Part shown: positions 49,439 to 58,287 of the stretch, one piece after another
How the letters are laid out: every line of letters begins with the position of its first letter
Position numbering within the stretch: position 1 is the stretch's first letter
Source of the DNA: Photobacterium sp. Ph5
Lineage (GTDB): Bacteria; Pseudomonadota; Gammaproteobacteria; Enterobacterales; Vibrionaceae
DNA length: 64,000 bases
Reading direction: 5' to 3'
Assembly (NCBI RefSeq): GCF_022129445.1
Contig: NZ_JADQAQ010000024.1
Span: 1-64,000, forward strand
Notes under the pieces: model-generated
Database searches by the model: none
Seen by the model: only the letters and a program-made list of their open reading frames with translations
What the model was told of the DNA's origin: nothing
Translations under genes and position numbers: made by a program

Positions 49439-49870
49439 TTAACTGATTGCGTTAAAGCCTTCAATTTGACTTAGCTCTGCACGTAACTCTTCTGCTAATG
49501 CTGCTTGTAATTCATCACTACGTTGGATGCCATCAGTGTTACCCCAAATTGGGCCTGGCCATGCAATATCATCACTAAATCGTGCAATGTGGTGTAAATG
49601 CAGCTGTGGAACTAAATTACCTAATGCACCAACATTAATTTTTTCTGCTTGATAATCATTTTCTAGCAAAGTAGCAACTGCACTGGATTCACGCATTAGT
49701 TGAAATTGATCTTGTTCTGGTAGATGGTGGATCTCACGTAGTTCGTCAACACGAGGAACAAGGATAATCCACGGGCCTAAAGCTTCTTTTGATAGTAAAA
49801 CACGAGAAAGAGGAAAGTCACCAAGCACTGTAGTATCTGATTCTAGACGAGGATGAAGAGTGAAATGCAT
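49439..49870 (-). CDS. HIT-domain protein
   Basis: From ATG 49870, preceded by AAGGA, the product is 143 residues beginning MHFTLHPRLESDT. The histidine-triad region reads PQLHLHHIARF, in which the first His of HxHxH is Gln, as is common in this proteobacterial subgroup; the central catalytic His is kept. VLLSKEALGPWIILVPR and NVGALGN are other HIT-fold elements, and AWPGPIWG follows. It probably acts as a nucleotide hydrolase or transferase; the substrate is unknown. Confidence 0.85.
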   Translation of the reverse strand: MHFTLHPRLESDTTVLGDFPLSRVLLSKEALGPWIILVPRVDELREIHHLPEQDQFQLMRESSAVATLLENDYQAEKINVGALGNLVPQLHLHHIARFSDDIAWPGPIWGNTDGIQRSDELQAALAEELRAELSQIEGFNAIS

Positions 49871-50012
49871 GTAATTATTCCTTAATGGTACATTATGGCT
49901 CACAAGCCAGAGCAATAGTTATCATAGTATGCCTAATTCCAGCTTATTGGTATTATCCTTAACGTATTCTCTAACATTTTGTTAATTACACGAATTTATT
50001 GTGAGGCTATGT

Positions 50013-50618
50013 ATGGCAAGCGAATATCAGTTTGTACTCGATTATTGGTTTGGCGAACTTGATGGTGAAGTGACAAGAGAAAATAAACACTCGCTTTGGT
50101 TTTTAGGCGGTGATGAGGTTGATGCTTATATCAAAGAGCATTTTCAGTCATGGGTAAGTAAAGCGGGTAAAGGAGATCTCAATCATTGGTGTGAAACAGC
50201 GAAAGGACGTTTAGCTCTGATCATCTTATTGGATCAATTTAGCCGTAATATTTATCGAGGTTTAAGTGCGGCGTTCCGTTACGATTCATTAGCTTTAGCA
50301 CTATGTAAACGTGGCTTAGCGTTAAATCAAGATATGGAATTAACGGCAATTGAGCGTGTATTCTTCTATTTACCACTAGAGCATGCTGAAGATTTAGAAG
50401 ATCAAGAAGAGAGCGTATTCCGTTTTAAGCAATTAACAGAATGTACTTCAGCTGAAAATAGTGAGCTTTTTGACGGCTTTTATAACTATGCGAAAAGCCA
50501 CTTTGAGGTGATTAAACAGTTTGGTCGTTTTCCTTACCGTAACGCAGTACAAGGACGCTTATCAACTCAGGGCGAACTTGCTTGGCTCAACGACGGTGGT
50601 CAGCGATTTGGACAATAA
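50013..50618 (+). CDS. DUF924 family protein
   Basis: The start at ATG 50013, with GAGG 7-10 nt upstream, gives 201 residues beginning MASEYQFVLDYWFGELDG. Family hallmarks are the VLDYWFG start, SLWF, GRLALIILLDQFSRNIYRG and IERVFFYLPLEHAEDLEDQE, followed by FPYRNAVQGR. DUF924 proteins are all-helical, TPR-like folds of unknown function, widespread in proteobacteria. It converges on argS across a terminator. Confidence 0.88.
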   Translation: MASEYQFVLDYWFGELDGEVTRENKHSLWFLGGDEVDAYIKEHFQSWVSKAGKGDLNHWCETAKGRLALIILLDQFSRNIYRGLSAAFRYDSLALALCKRGLALNQDMELTAIERVFFYLPLEHAEDLEDQEESVFRFKQLTECTSAENSELFDGFYNYAKSHFEVIKQFGRFPYRNAVQGRLSTQGELAWLNDGGQRFGQ

Positions 50619-50649
50619 TTTTAGTCGTGTTACTTAATCGTCAGATATA

Positions 50650-50676
50650 AAAAAGCCTTCCAGATGGAAGGCTTTT
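50650..50676. terminator. Bidirectional terminator between the DUF924 gene and argS
   Basis: AAAAGCCTTCCA/TGGAAGGCTTTT stem with a 2-nt loop, between two convergent genes. Confidence 0.88.
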
Positions 50677-50697
50677 CAATGTAAAGAGGAATGTGAA

Positions 50698-52428
50698 TTA
50701 CATACGCTCTAGTGTTTCGATACCAAGAAGATCTAGACCTTGTTTGATAGTTTTTGATGTTAGCAATGCAAGCTTCAAACGGCTTTGCTTGGTTGCTTCG
50801 TCAGCGTTAAGGATTGGGCATGCTTCGTAGAAGCTAGAGAACATACCTGCAAGTTCGAATAGGTAAGTACACATTAGGTGTGGCTGACCTTCACGCGCTA
50901 CAGATTGAACAGCTTCTTCGAATTGAAGTAGTTTAGACAGTAGTGCTTGCTCTTTTTCGTCAGTGATAACGATAGGTTGAGTAAGATCTGCTAGCTCAAC
51001 GTTCGCACGCTTAAAGATAGATGCTACACGAGTGTATGCGTACTGCATGTATGGTGCAGTGTTACCTTCGAATGCCAACATGTTGTCCCAATCGAAGATG
51101 TAGTCTGTCGTACGGTGCTTAGAAAGATCAGAGTACTTAACTGCAGCCATAGCAACAGTTTGTGCAATGTTTGCTTTCTCTTCAGCACTTAGTTCAGGGT
51201 TCTTCTCTTCGATTAGCTTGTTAGCACGCTCTTCTGCTTCATCAAGTAGATCAGCTAGACGAACTGTACCACCGGCACGAGTCTTAAATGGACGACCGTC
51301 TTTACCTAGCATCATACCGAATGCGTGGTGCTCTAGAGATACACTCTCTGGCACGTAACCCGCTTTACGTACGATTTCCCAAGCCATCATTAGGTGTTGG
51401 TGTTGACGTGAGTCGATGAAGTAAAGCACGCGATCCGCATGTAGTTGTTCGTAACGGTACTTAGCACAAGCGATGTCGGTAGTTGTGTATAGGTAACCGC
51501 CGTCACGCTTCTGGATGATCACACCCATAGGCTCGCCGTCTTTGTTTTTGTATTCGTCTAGGTAAACAACTGTTGCACCGTCGCTCTCTACTGCTAGACC
51601 TTTTTCTTTAAGATCTGCAACAACGCCAGGTAGCATGTCGTTGTACATAGATTCGCCCATTACGTTGTCATCAGTTAGCGACACGTTTAGACGATCGTAG
51701 TTACGTTGGTTCTGCTTTAGTGTGATCTCAACAAGTTGCTTCCACTTCTCTAAGCAGTACTCGTCACCGCTTTGTAGGCGAACAACGAAGTTACGCGCAG
51801 TTTCACCGAACTCAGCGTCTTCATCGTAAAGTACTTTAGATTCACGGTAGAAGCCTTCAAGATCGCTGATGTTCATAGAAACATCAGTGCCTTCTTGCTC
51901 TTTACGCTGCATGTTAGCAATAAGCATACCGAATTGCGTACCCCAGTCACCTAGGTGGTTAGCTCGGATAACATTGTGGCCTAAAAATTCAAGAGTACGT
52001 ACAACAGCATCACCGATGATAGTTGAGCGTAAGTGGCCTACGTGCATCTCTTTTGCAACGTTTGGCGCTGAGTAGTCAACAACAATGTTTTGTGCTGTTT
52101 CAGTATTAACGGCTAGACGCTCATCTTTCAGTGCTTCTTCGCCACGTTCTGCTAACCATGCTTTGTTTAGGAAAATGTTGATAAAGCCTGGGCCTGCAAT
52201 TTCAACTTTCTCAGCAATACCATCTAGCTCTAAGCAGTCGATAACTTTTTGTGCGAATTCGCGTGGATTAGTACCTAGTTTCTTTGCTACGCCCATAACA
52301 CCGTTCGCTTGGTAATCACCAAACTGCGCTTTAGCTGATTGGCGAACTGCGGCTGGGCTGCCTGCAGGTGCGCCAGCGGCTTCTAAAGCCTGAGATACTT
52401 TATCGTTAATAAGTGCTTGAATGTTCAC
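50698..52428 (-). CDS. argS: Arginyl-tRNA synthetase
   Basis: Class I synthetase charging tRNA-Arg. The 576 residues match E. coli ArgS (577). Start is GTG, with AAGGATCAG upstream. The N-terminal Add1 domain (1-110) recognises the tRNA D-loop. The HIGH motif is in [19 protein letters not shown], and the KMSK function is provided by [15 protein letters not shown], as in other ArgS without a canonical KMSK. The C-terminal DALR anticodon-binding domain ends in LGIETLERM. Confidence 0.98.
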   Translation of the reverse strand: MNIQALINDKVSQALEAAGAPAGSPAAVRQSAKAQFGDYQANGVMGVAKKLGTNPREFAQKVIDCLELDGIAEKVEIAGPGFINIFLNKAWLAERGEEALKDERLAVNTETAQNIVVDYSAPNVAKEMHVGHLRSTIIGDAVVRTLEFLGHNVIRANHLGDWGTQFGMLIANMQRKEQEGTDVSMNISDLEGFYRESKVLYDEDAEFGETARNFVVRLQSGDEYCLEKWKQLVEITLKQNQRNYDRLNVSLTDDNVMGESMYNDMLPGVVADLKEKGLAVESDGATVVYLDEYKNKDGEPMGVIIQKRDGGYLYTTTDIACAKYRYEQLHADRVLYFIDSRQHQHLMMAWEIVRKAGYVPESVSLEHHAFGMMLGKDGRPFKTRAGGTVRLADLLDEAEERANKLIEEKNPELSAEEKANIAQTVAMAAVKYSDLSKHRTTDYIFDWDNMLAFEGNTAPYMQYAYTRVASIFKRANVELADLTQPIVITDEKEQALLSKLLQFEEAVQSVAREGQPHLMCTYLFELAGMFSSFYEACPILNADEATKQSRLKLALLTSKTIKQGLDLLGIETLERM

Positions 52429-52846
52429 ACGCTGATCCTTAAATCATTTGTAACGCCAATTATTAATAAAAGGCAAAAATGTCTACGTATTACAAGATCA
52501 CCGTCAAAAATAATCACGAAATAAAACAAAATGACAACATAAGTAAATCAAATATTTAACGTGAGTATTTTTGACGGGGTCGCGAATATCTAAATATGCA
52601 CCGAAGTCTTGAATACGTAGTAGGTATTGTCCTAATAATACCCACAGATGGAGGTACTTTGGCAACTGGAAAAACCCATTGTTTACGTTTTTTTTTAAAC
52701 TTTTTTTGTTATGGGTAAATAATGTGTAACACGCTATTGTATTGAGAATGAAGTGCGTTAAATTCATGTTTCATTAAATCACGAAAAATGGATAATTATT
52801 CACTTCGTCTAATTATAGTTATAGCCATCAATAATGGGATTAATTT
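52429..52846. other. 418-bp intergenic region between argS and yecM
   Basis: AT-rich spacer with no convincing gene; a minus-strand frame of 87 codons (52504-52767) has no ribosome binding site and no recognisable family. It contains an inverted-repeat element at 52501-52577 and a smaller hairpin, GGTATT/AATACC, near 52622-52641. The flanking genes are divergent, so both promoters must lie here. Confidence 0.5.
52501..52577. repeat. 77-bp element with 18-bp inverted-repeat ends
   Basis: The left arm CCGTCAAAAATAATCACG (52501-52518) and the right arm CGTGAGTATTTTTGACGG (52560-52577) are complementary at 17 of 18 positions, enclosing 41 bp of A-rich DNA. This could be a MITE-like insertion, or an RNA hairpin upstream of argS. 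No target-site duplication is evident. Confidence 0.55.
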
Positions 52847-53431
52847 ATGCACAAGCTTAAACAATATAATCTTCACCCAACGCAGATGCTTGCGCAGTTA
52901 CCTGAGTTTATGAAAGCGATTAATGCATTGATTGATGATTTAGGGATTTCACTGGCTGATTACCAAGCCGATCACATTGCATTACGTGTCAATGATCAAT
53001 ACGTGGCGCAACAGTTACATCAAGCCTGGCTGAGTTATGGTGAAGAATGGTCTAACAATATGATCAATGGTCGTCCTATTGTGATTATTGGGTTTGAACA
53101 GCCATTAGCCGTCGATGGCTGGACAATCGAAGCGTTAGAGTTGCCTTATCCGAGTGATAAAGTTTATCCGCAACAGGGCTGGGAGCATATTGAGTTTGTG
53201 GTGCCATCCAGTGCAAAAACGATTGAAGAATTAAAAGCAGATTTACTAGAAAAATTACCACAATTAGATTGGGATGGGTTAGGTGCGAAGGGGATCAAAG
53301 TCAAAGCCAGTTCACCATCAGGTGAAGATGAACGTTTAGCGAATCCTACTTTTGCGTTTAAACGTGATGGGGTATGTATTAAATTACACGGACACTCGTT
53401 AAAAGCAGTATTAGAAAGTGAACAAGCATAG
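52847..53431 (+). CDS. yecM: YecM-like VOC-superfamily protein
   Basis: The 194-residue protein resembles E. coli YecM, whose gene is also next to argS. Metal-ligand-like residues occur in QADHIALRVN, QGWEHIEFVV and VCIKLHGHSL, on strands typical of the vicinal-oxygen-chelate fold, and a Glu/His set may bind a metal. Its function is unknown; an isomerase or dioxygenase-like activity has been proposed from structure. It is divergent from argS. Confidence 0.9.
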   Translation: MHKLKQYNLHPTQMLAQLPEFMKAINALIDDLGISLADYQADHIALRVNDQYVAQQLHQAWLSYGEEWSNNMINGRPIVIIGFEQPLAVDGWTIEALELPYPSDKVYPQQGWEHIEFVVPSSAKTIEELKADLLEKLPQLDWDGLGAKGIKVKASSPSGEDERLANPTFAFKRDGVCIKLHGHSLKAVLESEQA

Positions 53432-53456
53432 TTGCTGTAAATACGAATAATAAAAA

Positions 53457-53484
53457 GCGTAGTAATACCCAAAGATTACTACGC
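53457..53484 (-). terminator. Terminator of purU (possibly also yecM)
   Basis: GCGTAGTAAT/ATTACTACGC 10-bp stem; on the minus strand TTTTTATTATT follows, giving a good terminator for purU. On the plus strand there is little T-tract. Confidence 0.8.
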
Positions 53485-53512
53485 GAGTTTGGTTACTAGT
53501 GTATTTTTCTGA

Positions 53513-54346
53513 TTATAAAATAACCGTGCGGTTACCATAGACAAAAATACGATCGTCTACCGCAAGACCTAATGCTTTACTGAGTACAGATTTTTCTACA
53601 TCACGACCAGACTTTGCCATTTCAACTGCACTGAAACTATGATCAACAGGGATGACGTTTTGGGTAATGATAGGCCCTTCATCAAGATCGTTAGTGACAA
53701 AGTGAGCGGTTGCACCAATGATTTTCACACCACGTTCAAAGGCTTGTTGATAAGGCTTCGCGCCAATAAATGCTGGTAAGAAGCTGTGATGAATGTTGAT
53801 GATTTTATTAGGGAATTGAGCAACAAAATTAGGGGTTAAAATGCGCATATATTTCGCCAGTACCACGTAATTTGGTTGATACTGTTGTACCGCTTCTAAT
53901 AGTTTTGTCTCGTGCTCTTCACGGCTTAATCCTTCATGGCAAACATGATGGAACGGGATATCAAACTTTTCCGTTAGCCCTTGTAGAGTGTCGTAATTAC
54001 CAACAACCGCAGCAATGTCGATATCTAATGAACCATCGAAGGCTTTAACAAGAATATCACCTAAGCAGTGTGCTTCTTTTGTCACCATGATCACTACTTT
54101 CTTGCGATCAGAACTGATTAAGCGACGTTTGCTACCTTTAGGTAAAGCATGATCAATATCTGCGAGGAAGGTTGTATCATTAAAATAGCCTTCAAGCTCG
54201 GTACGCATGAAAAATTGATTATGAGTGTTATCAACATATTCTTTATTGTTGATAATATTTAGTTGGTGCTTATGACAAATGTTGGTAATTTTGGCGATTA
54301 GTCCCATTTCATCTGGGCATTCCGTGAGGAGTGTTTTCTTTTCCAT
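53513..54346 (-). CDS. purU: Formyltetrahydrofolate deformylase
   Basis: Hydrolyses 10-formyl-THF to formate and THF, supplying formate to PurT and balancing one-carbon pools. From ATG 54346, preceded by CAGGAAA, the product has 277 residues (E. coli 280), beginning MEKKTLLTECPDEMGLI. An N-terminal ACT domain (1-85), which in E. coli senses methionine and glycine, precedes a formyltransferase-like domain with NIHHSFLPAFIGAKPYQQA and GATAHFVTNDLDEGPII, holding the catalytic Asn/His/Asp set. A longer frame to 54382 is rejected. Confidence 0.96.
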   Translation of the reverse strand: MEKKTLLTECPDEMGLIAKITNICHKHQLNIINNKEYVDNTHNQFFMRTELEGYFNDTTFLADIDHALPKGSKRRLISSDRKKVVIMVTKEAHCLGDILVKAFDGSLDIDIAAVVGNYDTLQGLTEKFDIPFHHVCHEGLSREEHETKLLEAVQQYQPNYVVLAKYMRILTPNFVAQFPNKIINIHHSFLPAFIGAKPYQQAFERGVKIIGATAHFVTNDLDEGPIITQNVIPVDHSFSAVEMAKSGRDVEKSVLSKALGLAVDDRIFVYGNRTVIL

Positions 54347-54573
54347 GTCGTTTCCTGACTGCGATTCACGCATATAATACATTGCGTGTTACAAAGATCT
54401 TAATTAACTATTACCTAGATTTAACCTTATGGTCAAAGTATTTATTTGTTAGGTGATGTTATTAATAAGAAAGTGATGTTGTTAATTTTCGTAATGAGAG
54501 GATAGAAGACTAGTCGAGAACTAGGATAATTGGCATAATGAATACTGTATATATAACCAATAGTGCGAAGTAG

Positions 54574-56529
54574 ATGATAACAAAGTTTTTTGCCTCTGGT
54601 GGCGCATTAGATAAAGCCATCCCTGGTTTTCAGGCTCGTCAACCTCAAATAGATATGGCGAATGCTGTGGCTGACGCAATCAAACATGAGTCTCAGCTGG
54701 TGGTTGAAGCCGGAACGGGTACAGGCAAAACCTTTGCTTATGTGATCCCCGCTTTGCTTAGTGGTAAGAAAACTATTATCAGTACAGGCTCTAAAAACCT
54801 TCAAGAGCAATTATTTCACCGTGATTTGCCATTAATGGCTGATGCGATTGGCTTTACGGGGCGTGTCGCGTTGTTAAAAGGGCGAGCAAACTATTTATGT
54901 GTGGATCGTTTGAATCGCCAAGTGATAGAAAGCCATGATGTGGAATCCGATCCGACGTTATTAACGCAGTTGGTTAAAATTCGACAATGGTCTTCATCAT
55001 CAAAAAGTGGTGATTTTGGTGAATGTGAAGATATCGCAGAAGATAGCCCCGTTATTCCGTTAATTACCTCTACCAATGATAACTGCTTAGGCCGTGAGTG
55101 TCCCTCGTATGATGATTGCTTTGTCGTTAAAGCACGTCGCAAAGCAATGGAAGCCGATGTTGTGGTGGTGAATCACCATTTATTCTTGGCTGATTTAGCC
55201 ATTAAAGAAACAGGTTTTGGTGAATTAATTCCAGAAGCTGAGGTGTTTATCTTTGATGAAGCCCACCAAATGCCTGATATTGCCAGTCAGTACTTTGGCC
55301 AGAGTCTAACCAGTCGCCAATTAATTGAACTCGCGAAAGATATTGATATTGGCTATCGCACAGAAGCGCGTGATATGCGCCAACTACAAAAAACGGCAGA
55401 CAGATTACAGCAAGCTGCGTTTGAAATGCGAATCATTTTAGGTGATCCCGGATTTCGGGGGAACTGGCGAGAAGCTTCGCAAACACCCACTGTTCAACGT
55501 GAATTAACTCGATTGTCAGATGCGTTAGATCTTACCTACGATGTACTCAAGCTGGCATTAGGTCGAAGCCAATTATTAGATGCAGCCTTTGAACGTGCAG
55601 CAACGCTAAAAGCCAAACTAAAACGAGTATCAGATACTGCAATTACAGGCTATTCCTATTGGTATGAATGTACGCCGCGCCAGTTTAGTTTAAATATCAC
55701 GCCGCTCTCTGTAGCGGATAAATTTAAAGAGCAAATGGCTGAGCAAAAAGGGGCATGGATTTTCACTTCAGCCACTTTAGCAGTTGATGAAAATTTCACC
55801 CATTTTAGTCATCGTCTAGGGTTAGAGCCAAAGCAACAATTTTCGCTTGAAAGTCCGTTTGATTATAACGAGCAAGCGCTATTGTGTGTGCCTCGCCATT
55901 TACCTGAACCTAATAGTTATGGTCTCGCTAATAAATTGGTTGAGATGTTGGCACCTGTGATTGAAGCAAATAATGGTCGTTGTTTTTTCTTGTGTACCTC
56001 TCACCAAATGGTACGCGATCTTGCTGAAGGATTTCGTGAAAAGCTTAATTTACCCGTGTTAGCGCAAGGTGAAACAACCAAACAAAAGTTACTTAATGAG
56101 TATTTGGCTCATGGTAATGCATTATTAGTGGCAACAGGGGCGTTCTGGGAAGGGATTGATGTTAGAGGGCAAGCCCTTAGCTGTGTTATCATTGATAAAT
56201 TACCGTTTACAGCACCAGATGACCCGTTATTAAAAGCACGTATTGAAGATTGTCGCATGCGTGGTGGTGATCCTTTTGCCGATGTCCAAGTACCTGATGC
56301 GGTGATCACTTTAAAGCAGGGTGTTGGGCGCTTGATCCGTGATACTAAAGACAAAGGCGCTCTGATCATTTGTGATAACCGATTAGTAACAAGGCATTAT
56401 GGCGCTGTATTTTTACGAAGCTTACCGCCAATCCCTCGAACACGCAGTGTTGAAGGGGTTAGTGACTTTTTGTCTACTATTAATAACAATGATGTTATTG
56501 AAGATGACAACCAACATTCAGAGGCTTGA
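54574..56529 (+). CDS. yoaA: YoaA, XPD/DinG-like Fe-S DNA helicase
   Basis: Superfamily 2 helicase acting in DNA repair; in E. coli YoaA works with the polymerase III chi subunit HolC on stalled forks. The 651-residue protein has the P-loop EAGTGTGKT at about 45-53, DEAH at 228-231, and the four Cys of the Fe-S cluster at 109, 171, 176 and 182. The C-terminal helicase motifs include GAFWEGIDVRG and GVGRLIRDTKDKGA. tsaB begins directly after its stop codon. The yoaA-tsaB order is shared with E. coli. Confidence 0.95.
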   Translation: MITKFFASGGALDKAIPGFQARQPQIDMANAVADAIKHESQLVVEAGTGTGKTFAYVIPALLSGKKTIISTGSKNLQEQLFHRDLPLMADAIGFTGRVALLKGRANYLCVDRLNRQVIESHDVESDPTLLTQLVKIRQWSSSSKSGDFGECEDIAEDSPVIPLITSTNDNCLGRECPSYDDCFVVKARRKAMEADVVVVNHHLFLADLAIKETGFGELIPEAEVFIFDEAHQMPDIASQYFGQSLTSRQLIELAKDIDIGYRTEARDMRQLQKTADRLQQAAFEMRIILGDPGFRGNWREASQTPTVQRELTRLSDALDLTYDVLKLALGRSQLLDAAFERAATLKAKLKRVSDTAITGYSYWYECTPRQFSLNITPLSVADKFKEQMAEQKGAWIFTSATLAVDENFTHFSHRLGLEPKQQFSLESPFDYNEQALLCVPRHLPEPNSYGLANKLVEMLAPVIEANNGRCFFLCTSHQMVRDLAEGFREKLNLPVLAQGETTKQKLLNEYLAHGNALLVATGAFWEGIDVRGQALSCVIIDKLPFTAPDDPLLKARIEDCRMRGGDPFADVQVPDAVITLKQGVGRLIRDTKDKGALIICDNRLVTRHYGAVFLRSLPPIPRTRSVEGVSDFLSTINNNDVIEDDNQHSEA

Positions 56530-57231
56530 ATGAGCACCAAAATTTTGGCAGTTGATACTGCAACTGAAAATTGTTCTGTTGCCCTATTAATGGGTAATGA
56601 AGTTATCTCTCGTTGTGAATATGCGCCACGTGAGCACACAACAAAAATTTTGCCAATGGTGGATACTGTTCTGGCTGAAGCTGGCATCAAGTTAAAGCAA
56701 CTTGATGCATTAGCCTATGGTCAAGGTCCGGGGAGTTTTACTGGTGTGCGTATTGGCATCGGTATTGCGCAAGGCTTAGCATTTGGTGCTGATTTACCTA
56801 TGGTTGGTGTTTCTACACTGGCTGCAATGGCGCAAGGTACATACCGTGTCCATCAGGCTGACAATGTATTATCAGCTATTGATGCTCGTATGGGTGAAAT
56901 CTATTGGGGGCAGTACCAGCGTAAAACGGATGGTGATTGGCAAATTATCGGTGCAGAGCAGGTGATTGTGCCTGAGGCTTTAGTTGAATCTGTTCAGACC
57001 GAATCTGGTATTTGGTTAACAGCGGGTACAGCTTGGGAAGTGTATGCTGATACTCTAGGTAAGCTACCTTTTGAAATGCAGCAGGGCTCGGTGTTATATC
57101 CTGATTCACAAGACATGGTGCACCTAGCGAAATTTGCTTTTGCTCGTGGTGAAAGTGTTAGCGCAGAAATAGCAAGCCCTGTGTATTTACGTGATACCGT
57201 GACATGGAAAAAACTGCCAGGTCGCGAATAA
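56530..57231 (+). CDS. tsaB: TsaB, tRNA threonylcarbamoyladenosine synthesis scaffold
   Basis: With TsaD, TsaE and TsaC it makes the t6A modification at position 37 of ANN-decoding tRNAs. The 233-residue protein has the ASKHA fold: [16 protein letters not shown] at the N-terminus, [16 protein letters not shown], and [23 protein letters not shown]. Length matches E. coli TsaB (231). It follows yoaA without a gap, so the two are co-translated, and ends at a terminator. Confidence 0.96.
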   Translation: MSTKILAVDTATENCSVALLMGNEVISRCEYAPREHTTKILPMVDTVLAEAGIKLKQLDALAYGQGPGSFTGVRIGIGIAQGLAFGADLPMVGVSTLAAMAQGTYRVHQADNVLSAIDARMGEIYWGQYQRKTDGDWQIIGAEQVIVPEALVESVQTESGIWLTAGTAWEVYADTLGKLPFEMQQGSVLYPDSQDMVHLAKFAFARGESVSAEIASPVYLRDTVTWKKLPGRE

Positions 57232-57242
57232 TTAAGTAAAAG

Positions 57243-57272
57243 AGTAGTAGCTGGCGCTGCTACTTTTTCTTT
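57243..57272 (+). terminator. Terminator of yoaA-tsaB
   Basis: AGTAG.AGC pairs with GCT.CTACT around TGGC, followed by TTTTTCTTT. Confidence 0.8.
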
Positions 57273-57306
57273 AGCCTAATTTTTAAATGAATGATGAGAG
57301 GGGATT

Positions 57307-57600
57307 ATGGTTACTATCAATCATGGTGTTATATCATTACCATCAAAACCATTCAGTTCAGCTTCACAAACCTCCAGTACGAAAGCTAGTACTTCAAGTG
57401 ATGCGGTTTCATCAACGTTTGCTTTATCATCGTTATCGGCAACGCAACACTCAGAGTGGGCTAGTCAAGAATATCGTCAATTACAGTATGATCGCCCTGA
57501 TGGAAAACATCAGAAGGCATTATCTATGTATATGGATGTCATGCAGCATAGTAGAAAAGAACAACTTTCCGATCTTATCGGTATCAATATGGTTGTTTAA
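57307..57600 (+). CDS. Hypothetical small protein, Ser/Thr-rich N-terminus
   Basis: The 97-residue product is not assigned to a family. A strong ribosome binding site, AGAGGGG, sits 5-6 nt before the ATG, so translation is likely. The first half is disordered-looking, rich in Ser and Thr (residues 10-50). The second half has a charged segment EWASQEYRQLQYDRPDGKHQKALSMYMDVMQHSRKEQL that could form helices, here cited by its ends. No signal peptide or membrane segment is visible. It lies between tsaB and slp; another overlapping frame (57287-57649) looks random in composition. Confidence 0.65.
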   Translation: MVTINHGVISLPSKPFSSASQTSSTKASTSSDAVSSTFALSSLSATQHSEWASQEYRQLQYDRPDGKHQKALSMYMDVMQHSRKEQLSDLIGINMVV

Positions 57601-57717
57601 ACCAACTAATACTTTCCTTATTATTCTCATCGTTAGCACGTTAATTTAACGTGTCAGTAGACTATGCGTAAATAATTACTTTTGCTGTTATATTGAACAG
57701 TTATGTAGAGGTTTTAT

Positions 57718-58284
57718 ATGTTTCGCACGCTATTTCTTGGGCTGATATTAATCTTTATGGTAGGCTGCGCCAGTGTTCCAGCCAGCTTGCAGACCAAAAC
57801 GAAAAATCCTATCACGGATTTACGCGTTATCGCCGAGCATCCTACTGTAATGCAACATCAGGAAGTCAGGTTAGGAGGCATTATTGCTTCAATTAAAAAT
57901 GAAGCAAAGCAAACACGCGTTGAAATTGTCGCATTGCCGTTAACCTCTGACGGTAGACCAATATTGAACAGTAAACCCCAAGGTAGATTTATTGCGAATG
58001 TACCTGGATTTCTTGATCCTATGGAGTATGCCAAAGGACGTTTACTGACAGTTGTCGGGCAATATACTGGAATGCAAAAAGGTAAAGTTGGACAGTACGA
58101 TTATACTTTTCCTGTGGTAAATGTTTCAGGTGAGCAAATTTGGCAAGTACAGCAACAAATTCAAATGGAAACACCAATGCGATTTAATCGTTGTATTGGC
58201 ATTAACTGTGGATTTTGGGGCGATGATTACTTTATGCCGCCGTTTGGCATTCAAGGGCGCGTGGTTGATAGAGTGATAATGTAA
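57718..58284 (+). CDS. Slp/YeaY-family outer-membrane lipoprotein
   Basis: The 188-residue protein has a short lipoprotein signal with lipobox MVGC (Cys17) and then the Slp pattern: VMQHQEVRLGGIIASIKN, TRVEIVALPLTSDGRP, GRFIANVPGFLDPMEYAKGRLLTVVG, matching E. coli Slp and YeaY. These are outer-membrane lipoproteins of starvation and stress response; precise function is unknown. E. coli yeaY occupies the same place between tsaB and fadD. The hydrolase gene follows by 3 bp. Confidence 0.9.
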   Translation: MFRTLFLGLILIFMVGCASVPASLQTKTKNPITDLRVIAEHPTVMQHQEVRLGGIIASIKNEAKQTRVEIVALPLTSDGRPILNSKPQGRFIANVPGFLDPMEYAKGRLLTVVGQYTGMQKGKVGQYDYTFPVVNVSGEQIWQVQQQIQMETPMRFNRCIGINCGFWGDDYFMPPFGIQGRVVDRVIM

Positions 58285-58287
58285 GTC

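Noticed and set aside
49439-49870. HIT protein as a degenerate enzyme because the first His of the triad is Gln
   Set aside because: The QxHxH form is usual in this subgroup and the catalytic His remains, so inactivation is not supported.
52504-52767. 87-codon minus-strand frame in the argS-yecM gap
   Set aside because: No ribosome binding site, no family, and it runs through the inverted-repeat element; more likely chance in AT-rich DNA.
57287-57649. 120-codon frame overlapping the small gene at 57307
   Set aside because: The competing frame at 57307 has the proper ribosome binding site and a more protein-like composition.
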